Shown here piece after piece: positions 27,092 to 37,143 of a stretch of 64,000 nt of DNA (its first letter is position 1; every line of letters starts with the position of its first letter). This DNA is from Parathalassolituus penaei (GTDB lineage: Bacteria; Pseudomonadota; Gammaproteobacteria; Pseudomonadales; Oceanobacteraceae). The stretch covers positions 169,409-233,408 of the forward strand of contig NZ_JAPNOA010000028.1 of NCBI RefSeq assembly GCF_026626885.1, written 5' to 3'. A program made the position numbers and the translations under genes. The notes beneath the pieces are model-generated. The model had not been told where the DNA came from, searched no databases, and saw nothing but the letters and a program-made list of their open reading frames with translations.

Positions 27092-27766
27092 ATGGCGATT
27101 ACGGATTGGCCGTTGCATGAGCGGCCGCGTGAAAAACTGCTGCATCAGGGCGCTCAGGCGCTATCCGATGCCGAGCTGCTGGCGATTTTCCTGCGTACCG
27201 GCTTGCCCGGCAAAAGCGCAGTGGATCTGGCTCGTGAGCTGTTGCAGGAATTTGGCAGTTTGCGCGGGTTGTTAACCGCCGATCAGCAGAGTTTCTGCAA
27301 ACCGGCTGGGCTGGGCACGGCCAAGTTTGCGCAACTGCAGGCGGTGCTGGAAATGGCACGTCGCCATCTGGCCGAACAGCTGCAAAAGGGCGATGCCCTC
27401 ACCAGCCCCGATCTGACCCGTCGTTACCTGAGTTCGCGTTTGCGCGATCGTGATCACGAGGTGTTTGTGTGCCTGTTTCTCGATAATCAGAATCGTGTGA
27501 TCCGTTACGACGAGATGTTTCGCGGCACCATCGACGGGGCGGCGGTTTATCCGAGAGAAGTTGTCAAACGTGCCTTGTCGTTGGGTGCTGCAGCCGTGAT
27601 TCTGGCCCATAATCACCCATCCGGGGTGGCTGAACCGAGCCGTGCTGATCGTAGTATTACCGAACGTTTGCAACAGGCTCTGGGGCTAGTGGACATCAGG
27701 GTTCTGGACCATTTGGTGGTCGGTGATGGCGAGGTAGTTTCGTTCGCCGAACGGGGCTGGATTTGA
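27092..27766 (+). CDS. radC: RadC-family JAMM domain protein
   Basis: 224 aa. It starts [17 protein letters not shown]; the ATG at 27092 is preferred over a GTG two codons earlier because of GAGG spacing and the family N-terminus. Helix-hairpin-helix-like region near residues 40-75, then the JAB/MPN+ metalloprotease fold with the zinc motif HNHPSG and a downstream Asp (about residues 171-184). Despite the historical name, a DNA-repair role is not established. It is divergent from coaBC, the conserved location. Confidence 0.93.
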   Translation: MAITDWPLHERPREKLLHQGAQALSDAELLAIFLRTGLPGKSAVDLARELLQEFGSLRGLLTADQQSFCKPAGLGTAKFAQLQAVLEMARRHLAEQLQKGDALTSPDLTRRYLSSRLRDRDHEVFVCLFLDNQNRVIRYDEMFRGTIDGAAVYPREVVKRALSLGAAAVILAHNHPSGVAEPSRADRSITERLQQALGLVDIRVLDHLVVGDGEVVSFAERGWI

Positions 27767-27823
27767 TACGTGGCACCACTGGTCAGACATTGCAGAAAAT
27801 ATGATCGTTTTGTGAGCTCTTGC

Positions 27824-27852
27824 TTGCCTGCCCCTGCTGGTTCTGGTATAAA
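27824..27852 (+). promoter_or_regulatory. Probable sigma-70 promoter of rpmB-rpmG
   Basis: TTGCCT (27824-27829), a 17-base spacer, then TATAAA (27847-27852). It is about 115 bases upstream of rpmB, leaving a leader of about 105 bases. Confidence 0.65.
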
Positions 27853-27966
27853 GCGCAACTCTTTTCAGCCCGGGCCGGAAAAGTCGCCGCTTGTGAGTGG
27901 TGGCCAACGCCCACGGTTGCTAACGAATTAGTGTTGTTCGAACAGAATAGAATCGGGGCTAGATCC

Positions 27967-28203
27967 ATGTCTAAGTTTTGTCAGGTTACCGGCAAGGGGC
28001 CGGCAGTTGGGAACCGCGTATCCCACTCACAAATCAAAACCAAGCGCCGCTTCCTGCCCAACCTGCAATACCACCGCTTTTGGGTAGAGAGCGAGAATCG
28101 CTTTGTACGTCTGCGTGTATCCGCCAAGGGTATGCGTATCATCGACAAGAAAGGCATCGATGCGGTGCTGGTTGAGCTGCGTACTCGCGGCGAGAAAGTC
28201 TGA
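27967..28203 (+). CDS. rpmB: 50S ribosomal protein L28
   Basis: 78 aa, full length: [20 protein letters not shown] at the start, then [11 protein letters not shown] and a basic C-terminus. It is part of the large ribosomal subunit. It pairs with rpmG 12 bases downstream in the standard rpmBG operon, ended by a strong terminator. Confidence 0.98.
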   Translation: MSKFCQVTGKGPAVGNRVSHSQIKTKRRFLPNLQYHRFWVESENRFVRLRVSAKGMRIIDKKGIDAVLVELRTRGEKV

Positions 28204-28215
28204 GGAGCCTGAATT

Positions 28216-28374
28216 ATGCCACGCGATAAAATCCGTCTGGTGTCCAGTGCCGGTACCGGCCACTTCTACACCACCGACAAAAACAAGCGCACCATGCCTG
28301 AGAAAATGGAGATCAAAAAATTTGATCCTGTTGTTCGTCAGCATGTGATCTACAAAGAAGCCAAAATCAAATAA
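28216..28374 (+). CDS. rpmG: 50S ribosomal protein L33
   Basis: 52 aa, full length. It begins [18 protein letters not shown] and ends KEAKIK, matching the zinc-free (Cys-minus) L33 type: none of the CxxC pairs are present. GAGGAG lies 8-9 bases before the ATG. Second gene of the rpmBG operon. Confidence 0.98.
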   Translation: MPRDKIRLVSSAGTGHFYTTDKNKRTMPEKMEIKKFDPVVRQHVIYKEAKIK

Positions 28375-28391
28375 GGCTTGTTTGTTGCTTG

Positions 28392-28420
28392 AAAAAAACC
28401 CGGCTTGCCGGGTTTTTTTT
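28392..28420 (+). terminator. Intrinsic terminator of rpmB-rpmG
   Basis: AAAACCCGGC pairs with GCCGGGTTTT around TT, followed by eight Ts. It lies 18 bases after rpmG. Confidence 0.95.
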
Positions 28421-28498
28421 CGTCTGTCGTTTATTCCGGCCGCTGTTTTTTGCACAGTTCAGGTCGTCGCCCTTATCTGTTTCAGTGGAGATCCGGGA

Positions 28499-29323
28499 AT
28501 GCCTGAATTACCCGAAGTCGAAACCACCCGCCGAGGCATTGAGCCCTGGCTCGCCAACCAGACCCTGCAAGCCGTTATGATTCGACAGCCGTCGCTGCGT
28601 TGGCCGGTGGATGAAACCGCCATGCAGGCGCTGGTTGGACGTTCGGTGCAGTCGGTGCAGCGTCGCGGCAAATACATTCTGGTCGGTTTTGACAGTGGCA
28701 CGGCAATCTGGCATCTCGGTATGTCGGGGTCATTACGATTGGTGCAGCAGGATGAGCCGGTGCGTCTGCATGATCATATCGACTGGCAGTTGGCGAATGG
28801 CATGACCTTGCGTTACCACGATCCGCGGCGTTTTGGTGCCCTGTTGTGGCAACCAGAAGGTGAATTGCTCTCGCAGCTGGCCAGCCTGGGCCCCGAGCCG
28901 CTGGAGCCTGCGGCAGACAGCGGCCTGACCGCTGACTATCTGTATCAGCGCAGTCGCGGCAAAAGCCAGGCCATCAAGACCTTTATTATGGATTCCGCCG
29001 TCGTGGTGGGGGTTGGCAACATCTACGCCAACGAAAGCCTGTTTATGGCGGGTATTCGTCCGACCGTAGCGGCTGGCAAGATCAGTCTGGCCCGTTACGA
29101 GCGTTTGCTGGACTGTATTCGCGACGTGCTGGCCAAGGCTGTCACTCAGGGGGGGACCACTCTGCGTGATTTTGTGAACTCTGATGGCAAGCCGGGCTAC
29201 TTTGCCCAGCAGCTGCAGGTATATGGTCGTGGCGGTGAAAATTGCCATCAGTGTGGTGGCATTTTGCAGGAAATCCGGCTGGGCCAGAGGGCCACGGTTT
29301 ACTGTGTTCGATGTCAGCATTAG
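28499..29323 (+). CDS. mutM: Formamidopyrimidine-DNA glycosylase
   Basis: 274 aa. It starts MPELPEVETTRRGIEPWL, so the catalytic Pro2 and Glu3 are intact after Met removal. The helix-two-turn-helix region NIYANESLFMAGIRP and the C-terminal zinc finger (CHQCGG...CVRCQ) are present. It removes 8-oxoguanine and FapyG and nicks the backbone. An upstream in-frame start is ignored because the N-terminus must be Pro-Glu. GGGA lies near the start. Confidence 0.97.
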   Translation: MPELPEVETTRRGIEPWLANQTLQAVMIRQPSLRWPVDETAMQALVGRSVQSVQRRGKYILVGFDSGTAIWHLGMSGSLRLVQQDEPVRLHDHIDWQLANGMTLRYHDPRRFGALLWQPEGELLSQLASLGPEPLEPAADSGLTADYLYQRSRGKSQAIKTFIMDSAVVVGVGNIYANESLFMAGIRPTVAAGKISLARYERLLDCIRDVLAKAVTQGGTTLRDFVNSDGKPGYFAQQLQVYGRGGENCHQCGGILQEIRLGQRATVYCVRCQH

Positions 29324-29442
29324 TGGCCAATTGAGCCGTTTGCAAAGCGCCGTCTTTGCCGTCAAGGAGTGTCAGTGACGAGCCATATAAGGGCTGATAT
29401 AGTCGCCGCAATTCTCACATGGAGCCTGGAAGAGGATTCATT

Positions 29443-30258
29443 ATGGCGGCACATTTGACCCCTGTTCGCGCTGGACTTGCCACTGCCTTGCTGGTGCTTA
29501 CCCCGTTTGTAAATGCGGAAGTTGTTGAAGACAAACCCAGCGTTGGCGCCATGGTGGCCGATGTGGTTCTGGCTCGACCTCTCTACTTTGTGATGTCCCA
29601 GGCAGGTGCCGTTCTGTACACCGTGACCCTGCCGTTTTCGGCCATGGGCGGTAACTCGGAAGAAGCCGCTGAAGCCATGGTGATTACGCCGCTGCAAGCG
29701 ACCTATACCCGTTGTCTGGGCTGTGGCAAATCACCGAATACCGTGGGTGAGCTGAAAGAAGGCGAAGGCAAGGAAATCGACAGTTTTGTGCTGTTGTCTG
29801 GTGGTCGTGTGGCCATGAGTGCTGACGGTGATGACAGTTCCGATCTGGGGCTGGGGATTTATTACGGTTCGCATTTTGCGCTGGCAGACAAGAGCCGTTT
29901 TGATGTGATGGCCGGTTACAAGGATTTCGGTAGTGTGAAGTTTGATACTACCCTTGGTACGGCGTCTGAAGACCTCAGTTCCTGGCAGGTGATTACCCGT
30001 GTTGGTCGTGCGCTGGATGCCAAATCCGACGTGATGTTCAAGTTGGGTCTGCACCGTTGGACTCTGCGGGAAGAACTGGCAGGTACGTCTGAAACAGCAA
30101 CCGGTTATGGTCTGCTGTACGGTATCGGTCTGGATCATGAGATTGACCAGAACTGGCGTGCGGGTGTCGACTTCACGTACTACAACATCGAAGACAGTGG
30201 TCTGGATATCAAGGCAACGGTCACCACGCTGGATGCCACCATCGGTTATTACTTCTGA
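29443..30258 (+). CDS. Envelope protein: small conserved exported domain joined to an outer-membrane barrel
   Basis: 271 aa. ATG 29443 has AGAGGA 7 bases ahead and gives a signal peptide ending near residue 25 (FVNA). Residues about 30-95 (SVGAMVADVVLARPLYFVMSQ, LPFSAMGGN, YTRCLGCG) resemble a short exported protein that usually stands alone in marine gammaproteobacteria. Residues about 100-271 show OmpA-like beta-strand alternation (GIYYGSHFAL, DVMAGYKDF, AGVDFTYYN) and end in TIGYYF with a terminal Phe, an outer-membrane insertion signal. The two-part make-up is inferred from pattern only. The function is unknown. It has a strong terminator. Confidence 0.65.
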   Translation: MAAHLTPVRAGLATALLVLTPFVNAEVVEDKPSVGAMVADVVLARPLYFVMSQAGAVLYTVTLPFSAMGGNSEEAAEAMVITPLQATYTRCLGCGKSPNTVGELKEGEGKEIDSFVLLSGGRVAMSADGDDSSDLGLGIYYGSHFALADKSRFDVMAGYKDFGSVKFDTTLGTASEDLSSWQVITRVGRALDAKSDVMFKLGLHRWTLREELAGTSETATGYGLLYGIGLDHEIDQNWRAGVDFTYYNIEDSGLDIKATVTTLDATIGYYF

Positions 30259-30279
30259 TCAGCCAATAACGGCTGCAGA

Positions 30280-30314
30280 AACCAAAACGCCCCGCATTGC
30301 GGGGCGTTTTGGTT
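30280..30314. terminator. 16-bp perfect bidirectional terminator
   Basis: AACCAAAACGCCCCGC (30280-30295), loop ATT, GCGGGGCGTTTTGGTT (30299-30314). It separates the convergent barrel-protein and ggt genes; the A and T tracts inside the stem let it act in both directions. Confidence 0.85.
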
Positions 30315-30331
30315 GGTGCTGCCCAGAGCGG

Positions 30332-32077
30332 TTATTGCGCTACAGCCGTTGCCGGTGCTGGCAGTTTGGCTGCCATCCCAATACCACGAGGGTCTGACGC
30401 CGCTGTAACCTCGCCAGAGCGCTTGTCGAGCAGAATGGCCTGCATGTTGCCATACTGACGCCCGGCTGAGCGTAAAACGTGTCCCATGGCTTCCAGAGCC
30501 TTTTGTTCGTCATCACTGAAGGCGCCGGGTTCATGCTCCAGCACGTCGGGCAGATACTGGTGATGGAAACGTGGCCGTGCGACCCAGTCTTGTACCGGTT
30601 TGCCTTGCAGGTGTTCCAGCATTCCCAGCAATACCATGCTGATAATCCGGCTGCCACCCGGTGTGCCGATAATGGCAGCGTCATCATCGGATACCAGAAA
30701 GCTCGGACTCATACTCGACAGCGGACGTTTGCCGGGAGCAATGGCATTGGCGTCGTTGCCGGTCAGGCCGTAAGCATTGGCTGTCCCCGGACTGGCCGAG
30801 AAGTCGTCCATTTCGTTATTGAGCAACACCCCGGTGCCCGCTGCGGTAAAGGCCGAGCCAAAGGGCAGGTTGATGCTGAGGGTGGCGGATACCATATTGC
30901 CCTGCTGATCGATGACCGAGAGATGAGTGGTGTGGAAGCCCTCGTCCTGCTGCACGGGTTGTCCCAGCTGAACACTGGGGGTGGCCTGTTGCAACGGAAG
31001 GTCTTTCAGCCAATGACGAATATGGTTGGGCGACAGCAGTTGTGAGGTTGGCACGGTGACAAAGTCAGGGTCACCCAGATAGTGGGCGCGATCGTAATAA
31101 CCACGGCGCATCACTTCGGTGAGCAAATGCACCTGCTGGATCGGGCTCTGATCCTGCCAGTCGAGGGCTTTCAGCATTTGCAGGGTTTCTCCCAGCACAA
31201 TACCGCCGGATGACGGTGGTGGTGCACTGATCAGGGTGTGTTCACCGAGGCGCACAATAATCGGCGAACGCTCCACAACCCGATAACTCTGGAGGTCGTG
31301 CAGAGTCCAGTCGCCACCGGCATTTTGAACCGCGGTGACCATGGCTTCGGCAACCGGGCCTTCATAGAATCCGGCTTTGCCTTCGTCGGCCAGTCGCTGC
31401 AGGGTATTGGCCAGATCAGGCTGGCGAATGAGGCTGCCCTGAGGCGGAATACTGCCATCTGCCTGCATAAACTGGCTGACACTGGCCGGGTAACGGCGCA
31501 GGGCATCCTGACGGAAGCCGAGCATTCGTTGGTAATGTTCTTCTACCGTAAAACCGTCACGGGCTTGCTGGATCGCAGGTTGCAGACTGGTGGCCAATGG
31601 CAGTTTGCCCCAGTGGGTGGCCAGATAATCAAAGGCGGCAGCCTGACCGGGAATGGCAGCAGCGGTGGGGCCGTTGATCGCACGATCGCGGTTTACCTCG
31701 CCGTTGCTGTCCAGATAGTAGTTGGCATGGGCGGCGGCGGGTGCGCGTTCGCGAGCATCAAGAAAGCGGTATTCATGCTGATCCGCCAGATACAGCAGCC
31801 AGAAACCACCACCACCGATACCGGCACTGTAAGGCTCAACCACGCCCAGACTGGCGGCTACGGCAATCGCAGCATCAATTGCGTTGCCTCCCTGGGCCAG
31901 AATATCCAGACCGGCTTTGGTTGCTTGCGGGTGAGCGCTGGCAACAGCGGCCTGATTCGGGGTATGGGGTACCGTGAGGGTATCGTCGTTCATGCTGCAG
32001 GAGCAAAGCCCTGCGACGAACAGTGGCAGCAGCCACAGGCGTGAGGTCGTGCGGATCTTTCCGGCGAAAAGGGTCAT
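30332..32077 (-). CDS. ggt: Gamma-glutamyltransferase
   Basis: 581 aa. N-terminal signal with a possible lipobox (GLCSC, near residue 27), so periplasmic, perhaps lipid-anchored. The Ntn-hydrolase precursor would self-cleave before Thr383 in EGFHTTHLSVID. Downstream substrate-binding blocks are FGSAFTAAGTGVLLNNEMDDFS and PLSSMSPS, with IGTPGGSRI near the C-terminus. It hydrolyses or transfers gamma-glutamyl groups, salvaging glutathione. It is adjacent to ferredoxin and coaD, as in Pseudomonas. Confidence 0.94.
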   Translation of the reverse strand: MTLFAGKIRTTSRLWLLPLFVAGLCSCSMNDDTLTVPHTPNQAAVASAHPQATKAGLDILAQGGNAIDAAIAVAASLGVVEPYSAGIGGGGFWLLYLADQHEYRFLDARERAPAAAHANYYLDSNGEVNRDRAINGPTAAAIPGQAAAFDYLATHWGKLPLATSLQPAIQQARDGFTVEEHYQRMLGFRQDALRRYPASVSQFMQADGSIPPQGSLIRQPDLANTLQRLADEGKAGFYEGPVAEAMVTAVQNAGGDWTLHDLQSYRVVERSPIIVRLGEHTLISAPPPSSGGIVLGETLQMLKALDWQDQSPIQQVHLLTEVMRRGYYDRAHYLGDPDFVTVPTSQLLSPNHIRHWLKDLPLQQATPSVQLGQPVQQDEGFHTTHLSVIDQQGNMVSATLSINLPFGSAFTAAGTGVLLNNEMDDFSASPGTANAYGLTGNDANAIAPGKRPLSSMSPSFLVSDDDAAIIGTPGGSRIISMVLLGMLEHLQGKPVQDWVARPRFHHQYLPDVLEHEPGAFSDDEQKALEAMGHVLRSAGRQYGNMQAILLDKRSGEVTAASDPRGIGMAAKLPAPATAVAQ

Positions 32078-32186
32078 GCGTTTCCGACTTCCCTTCGAGG
32101 GAGCCGCTCCTGTTTCGGGGGAACGGGCAGTGTGATGATCGGGCCTTGCAAGGGCAAGACCCGATATCTGAACAGACCTTTCGGTC

Positions 32187-33096
<910 letters not shown>

Positions 33097-33125
33097 TCAT
33101 TATCAGGATCAAGGTTGGAGCGGTT

Positions 33126-34214
33126 ATGACAGACCACAAATTGACCTTTATCCGCAGCATAACCCGTTGGCGTTTGCCATTACTGGTGGCGTTGTTGCTG
33201 GTGGGGGTTATATCGGTGCTGGCACCGGTTCTGTTACGCCAATGGTCGGATCTGGCCTGGATGATGGAATACCAGCAACGATTGCAGCGCGTGCTGGAAC
33301 AACCTCTGCCAGTTGTTGAGGTGGCCCAGCCGCCGTCGTGGCCGGGCAGTCGTGCCCTGTTATTGCCGCTGGCGGATGCTGGCACGATCAATCTGATCGA
33401 GTTGTTGGGGATTCGTGAATGTGAACTGGCGGAAGCACTGGGTCGCCATAACAGCAGTCTTGGCAAGGTCGCAGGCAGCAGTGAGCAGTGGCGGCAAGCT
33501 GCGGAGTTTATACGGCTGGCTCCGGCCTGTATCCATCAGCTGCAGGCGTCAGATCCGGCGTTGGCGGGTCGTTTGCAGCAGGCGCTGGAGATCAAGCAAC
33601 AGCAGCGCTTGCAGTACTGGTGGAATGCCTGGATCGCCGGGCCGGAATGGCAGGCGGCGGCCAGCCTGGCAGTGCCAGTGATCAGTCGGGAGGAAGCACG
33701 CCGGGGGCATCTGGCGGTCACACTGGCGACGCTCGATCAGGCGTTGGGCCAACAACAGCAGTGGTTGCAGGGCCAATGGCATGACGACGGCAGTCTGAAT
33801 GATCAGTTGCAGGCTCTGCGTGAAGGCGAATCGATCGGACGCTGGCTGGTAACACAGGCGGCGTTAATCCGCAGTCTGGTGCAGATCAATCGCTTGTTGG
33901 CGGAACAGGGTGAACAGGTCTGTCCGCGCGGGCAAAAGACACCGCAGGGGGAAATCCTGCACAACGTGTTGCTGAAATTCTACGTGGCGCAGCTGCAGCC
34001 CTATCTGAGTGCCAACGACCGTTTTGGCAGCGTCTTGCTGGAGCGTCTGCAACAGGTGTGGCCGGGACCGGGACAACCTCCCCAGGCCTGGTCTGACTGG
34101 CTGGCGGGGTTACAACAGGCGCGCCAGCAGATGCTGGCGGCCAGTCGTGAACATGTCCAGCGCATGAGTGCCATCCTCGGTCGTTGCCAGCTGGTACCAG
34201 CTGCCAGCGACTAG
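33126..34214 (+). CDS. DUF3080 family protein
   Basis: 362 aa. A single N-terminal hydrophobic segment (about residues 17-37) anchors it to the membrane; no lipobox cysteine. The body fits the pattern I recall for DUF3080: WMMEYQQRLQRVLEQPLP, then IELLGIRECELAEALGRHNSSLGKVAGSS and IRLAPACIHQL. The remainder is Gln/Leu/Ala-rich helices. Function is unknown. GGAG lies 7 bases ahead of the ATG. The stop codon shares the palindromic CTAG with the stop of the convergent M48 peptidase gene. Confidence 0.78.
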   Translation: MTDHKLTFIRSITRWRLPLLVALLLVGVISVLAPVLLRQWSDLAWMMEYQQRLQRVLEQPLPVVEVAQPPSWPGSRALLLPLADAGTINLIELLGIRECELAEALGRHNSSLGKVAGSSEQWRQAAEFIRLAPACIHQLQASDPALAGRLQQALEIKQQQRLQYWWNAWIAGPEWQAAASLAVPVISREEARRGHLAVTLATLDQALGQQQQWLQGQWHDDGSLNDQLQALREGESIGRWLVTQAALIRSLVQINRLLAEQGEQVCPRGQKTPQGEILHNVLLKFYVAQLQPYLSANDRFGSVLLERLQQVWPGPGQPPQAWSDWLAGLQQARQQMLAASREHVQRMSAILGRCQLVPAASD

Positions 34215-36151
34215 GCTGCCGTCATAACCTGTTTGAGCAATGCATCGGGCATGGGTGTTTCGAGAATGGCGGCTAGGGTGCGAATCAGGTCGAACTCGAT
34301 ATCGCGCACTTCACCATCGGCCATGGCGCACGCCACCAAGGTTTTCAGCAGGCGCGCTTTCAGATGCGGATAGGCTTCGCGTAGCTGGGTTAACGCCTTG
34401 TTGAGGGATTGCAGGTCTTCTGTGCGTGGTTGTAGCTCCAGCCCCAGCGGCCCGAACGCGCCGTTGGGCAGCGCACTCTTGAAGGCTTTTTCGGCAGCCG
34501 ACAAACCGTCGACGGTATTGTCATGGCCGTAATGTGCCAGCCACGACAGTACACAGGCGATAGCATCGGCAATCTGTTCCGGTTTGCTGTAACGCGCCTG
34601 TACCGGCATCACCGGATCAAAATGGGGTGCCAGATACTGCAACAGCAGGCGATACAGGCACCACTCAAACAGGTCAACATGGCCATCGGCCTTGGCCAGT
34701 TGCAACACCAGACGGTGGAATTGCAGATACTGGTCTGATGACATCTGTTTCAGGGCCGGAATCGACTGCTCTACCAGCAACAGGCGCATCCGTGGTGTCA
34801 GCCCCAAAGGCTGGCGCAGACACCGCAAAACGTCACGATACAGCAGCTGATCATTGCTGCGCAGAATCAGGTCGAGCTGACGCTCCAGTACGGTGTTGTT
34901 GTCTTTCGACAACAGCATTACCAGCACCAGTGCTCGCGCCTCGCTGGTCTGGCGTGCCATTTCGTGCAGCTTTTCTGGCAAACCGCCCACCGAGGTGCTG
35001 TTGCTGACGGTGGCTCCCGCCAGAGTGGCGGTGATGGCCAAGGCTTCAGCCTGACGATCAGCGGCCGGTCTGGCTGCTGGCACCTGCGGTTTTTCCACCA
35101 TCGGTCGGGGGGGCAGAAAACGTCCATCCCAGTTGGGCTGAATGCGGCGAATACGTTCTTCCAGTGGTGGGTGAGTGGCGAAACCGTCGAAGCGGAAACG
35201 CATCACCTCGCCAAAAAACAGGTGGGCGGTTTCTTCCCGTTGCGGGCTGCTGATATGTGTACCCGACCCATAACCGATCACCTTGAGGGCACCGGCAATA
35301 CTGTCCGGATTACGGGTGAACTGCACGGCGGATGCATCGGCGAGAAATTCACGCTGGCGTGATACCGCCGCCTTGATCAGATTCCCAAAAAACACGCCGA
35401 TATAACCCAGCACCATCATGCCAACACCCAGCAGCATAAACAGCTGGCCGTTTTTGCGGTCACGGCTGCCGCCGTCAAGCAGCATGCGGCCAATCAGGGC
35501 GATAAACAGGATGCCGTGGAGGGCGGCGATGAGGCGAATGTTGAGGCGCATGTCACCATTGAGGATGTGGCTGAATTCGTGCGCGATCACACCTTGCAGC
35601 TGGTCGCGGTCGAGCTGTTGCATACAGCCGCGGGTGACACCAATCACGGCATCAGACGGCTGATAACCGGCAGCAAAGGCATTGATACTGGTATCCGGCA
35701 GCACATATACAGGTGGCACTGGCATACCGGCGGCGATGGCCATTTCTTCCACCACGTTGAGCAGGCGACGTTCATCCGGGTTGGTGCTGTCCGGGGTCAG
35801 ACGGCGGCCACCCAGTGACTCGGCAACCGCCCGCCCACCACTGCGCAGACTGACCCATTTGAACAGGCTGACCAGACCAATCACCAGTAGCACAGCGGCG
35901 GCAATGGTCAGCCATTGTTGCAGATTAAACAGTGCCCACAGGTCGGCCGCAGCGGGCATGCCACCACCCGGATTACCCGAAGCCGATACGTAACGCTGGT
36001 AGCCTTCAACCGTATGGCGGTTGGTAAACCACAGAGTGGCGGCAACCAGCAGGTTCAGCAGGACAATAATCCCCAAAACGGCCAGACCAAACAGCAGAAC
36101 CAGGCGGCCCGTGCGTTTACGGGCCTCGTCCTGGTGATTGAAAAAATCCAT
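34211..36151 (-). CDS. M48-family membrane metallopeptidase with TerB-like C-terminal domain
   Basis: 646 aa. Membrane helices are at about 17-42 and 80-100, and two more follow the active site. The zinc motif HEFSH is at residues 191-195, in an HtpX/Ste24-like context (VYVLPDTSINAFAAGYQPSDAVIGVTRG before it; FLADASAVQFTRNPDSIAGAL after). After a Pro-rich linker near 345 comes a helical C-terminal half. It has two TerB-like acidic motifs, KADGHVDLFEW and MADGEVRDIEFD. It is probably inner-membrane protein quality control. It pairs with LemA 30 bases upstream, a common partnership. Confidence 0.88.
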   Translation of the reverse strand: MDFFNHQDEARKRTGRLVLLFGLAVLGIIVLLNLLVAATLWFTNRHTVEGYQRYVSASGNPGGGMPAAADLWALFNLQQWLTIAAAVLLVIGLVSLFKWVSLRSGGRAVAESLGGRRLTPDSTNPDERRLLNVVEEMAIAAGMPVPPVYVLPDTSINAFAAGYQPSDAVIGVTRGCMQQLDRDQLQGVIAHEFSHILNGDMRLNIRLIAALHGILFIALIGRMLLDGGSRDRKNGQLFMLLGVGMMVLGYIGVFFGNLIKAAVSRQREFLADASAVQFTRNPDSIAGALKVIGYGSGTHISSPQREETAHLFFGEVMRFRFDGFATHPPLEERIRRIQPNWDGRFLPPRPMVEKPQVPAARPAADRQAEALAITATLAGATVSNSTSVGGLPEKLHEMARQTSEARALVLVMLLSKDNNTVLERQLDLILRSNDQLLYRDVLRCLRQPLGLTPRMRLLLVEQSIPALKQMSSDQYLQFHRLVLQLAKADGHVDLFEWCLYRLLLQYLAPHFDPVMPVQARYSKPEQIADAIACVLSWLAHYGHDNTVDGLSAAEKAFKSALPNGAFGPLGLELQPRTEDLQSLNKALTQLREAYPHLKARLLKTLVACAMADGEVRDIEFDLIRTLAAILETPMPDALLKQVMTAA

Positions 36152-36180
36152 AGCAGGCTCTCGCAGTCAGCTGGCCGGGT

Positions 36181-36777
36181 TCAGAAGGCAACCTTGGGAG
36201 CTTGCTGGATCTGGGCGCTGTCGGCGAATTCCAGCAGGCGGGCATTGGTCGGGTGGCCAAACGCCGACGCCAGCAGTACCGGTGGGAAGGACTGGCGGTA
36301 ACTGTTGTAGGCGGTTACTGCATCGTTAAAGGCCTGACGGGCGAAAGCGACGCGGTTTTCGGTGCTGGTCAGTTCTTCCGACACCTGCATCATGTTCTGG
36401 TTAGCCTTGAGATCCGGATAGGCTTCCATCACCACACTGAACTTGCTCATGGCACCGCTGAGGGCGGTTTCCGCACTGGCCAGCTGTTGCATGGCGGCGG
36501 CATCGCCCGGATTGGCGGCGGCGGCCTTGAGTCCGGCGGTGGCTTCGTTACGGGCCGCGATCACGGCTTCGAGCGTGGTACGCTCGTGTTCCATGTATTT
36601 TTTGGCGACTTCAACCAGATTCGGAATCAGGTCGTAACGACGCTTCAGCTGGACTTCGATCTGGGCGAAGCCGTTTTCATAACGGTTCTTGAGGCTGACC
36701 AGCTGGTTGTAGATAGACACCAGATAAACTGCCACAACAGCAATCACTACCAGCGTGATAATAGTCGACATATCCAT
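36181..36777 (-). CDS. LemA family protein
   Basis: 198 aa. An N-terminal transmembrane segment (residues 5-24) is followed by the antiparallel coiled-coil LemA domain: YNQLVSLKNRYENGFAQIEVQLKRRYDLIPNLVE, and the conserved FSVVMEAYPDLKAN. It is membrane-anchored with the coil outside the cytoplasm or periplasmic side. Role unknown in general; frequently next to M48 peptidases, as here. Confidence 0.93.
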   Translation of the reverse strand: MDMSTIITLVVIAVVAVYLVSIYNQLVSLKNRYENGFAQIEVQLKRRYDLIPNLVEVAKKYMEHERTTLEAVIAARNEATAGLKAAAANPGDAAAMQQLASAETALSGAMSKFSVVMEAYPDLKANQNMMQVSEELTSTENRVAFARQAFNDAVTAYNSYRQSFPPVLLASAFGHPTNARLLEFADSAQIQQAPKVAF

Positions 36778-36810
36778 GTTTTCCTTGAAATAACAATAAG
36801 ATGGCGATGA

Positions 36811-37134
36811 TTACTTACGGTTCCAGCTGCCGCTGGTGTCCTGATAATAAATGCCTTCTCCCATCGCCTTGGTGACCAGCTTTTCACCGGCAATGCGTTC
36901 AATATTGCCCAGTGCAGTGTTCTGCTTGTTGGCAATTTCCTGGTAGTGCTGCTTGCGCTGCTGGTTGATGGTGACCACCAGAGCGGCGGCTTCCTTGTTG
37001 CTGGTCACTACCAGACCAACATAACCATCGGGTTTTTCACCTACCAGACCCTGCTCACGAGCCTGGTCCAGATCGAGAGCCTGACAACCCACAGATACCA
37101 GCAGGGCAGTAATAGCGATCAGCAATGCTTTCAT
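36811..37134 (-). CDS. ydbL: YdbL family (DUF1318) periplasmic protein
   Basis: 107 aa with a signal peptide (KALLIAITALLVSVGCQA). The mature part, LDLDQAREQGLVGEKPDGYVG and a long helix VVTINQQRKQHYQEIANKQN, matches DUF1318. In E. coli, YdbL is a periplasmic protein thought to keep YnbE from uncontrolled multimerisation in the YdbH-YnbE lipid-transport bridge. It sits 9 bases downstream of ynbE and 33 bases upstream of lemA. Confidence 0.88.
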   Translation of the reverse strand: MKALLIAITALLVSVGCQALDLDQAREQGLVGEKPDGYVGLVVTSNKEAAALVVTINQQRKQHYQEIANKQNTALGNIERIAGEKLVTKAMGEGIYYQDTSGSWNRK

Positions 37135-37143
37135 GATGTTTCC

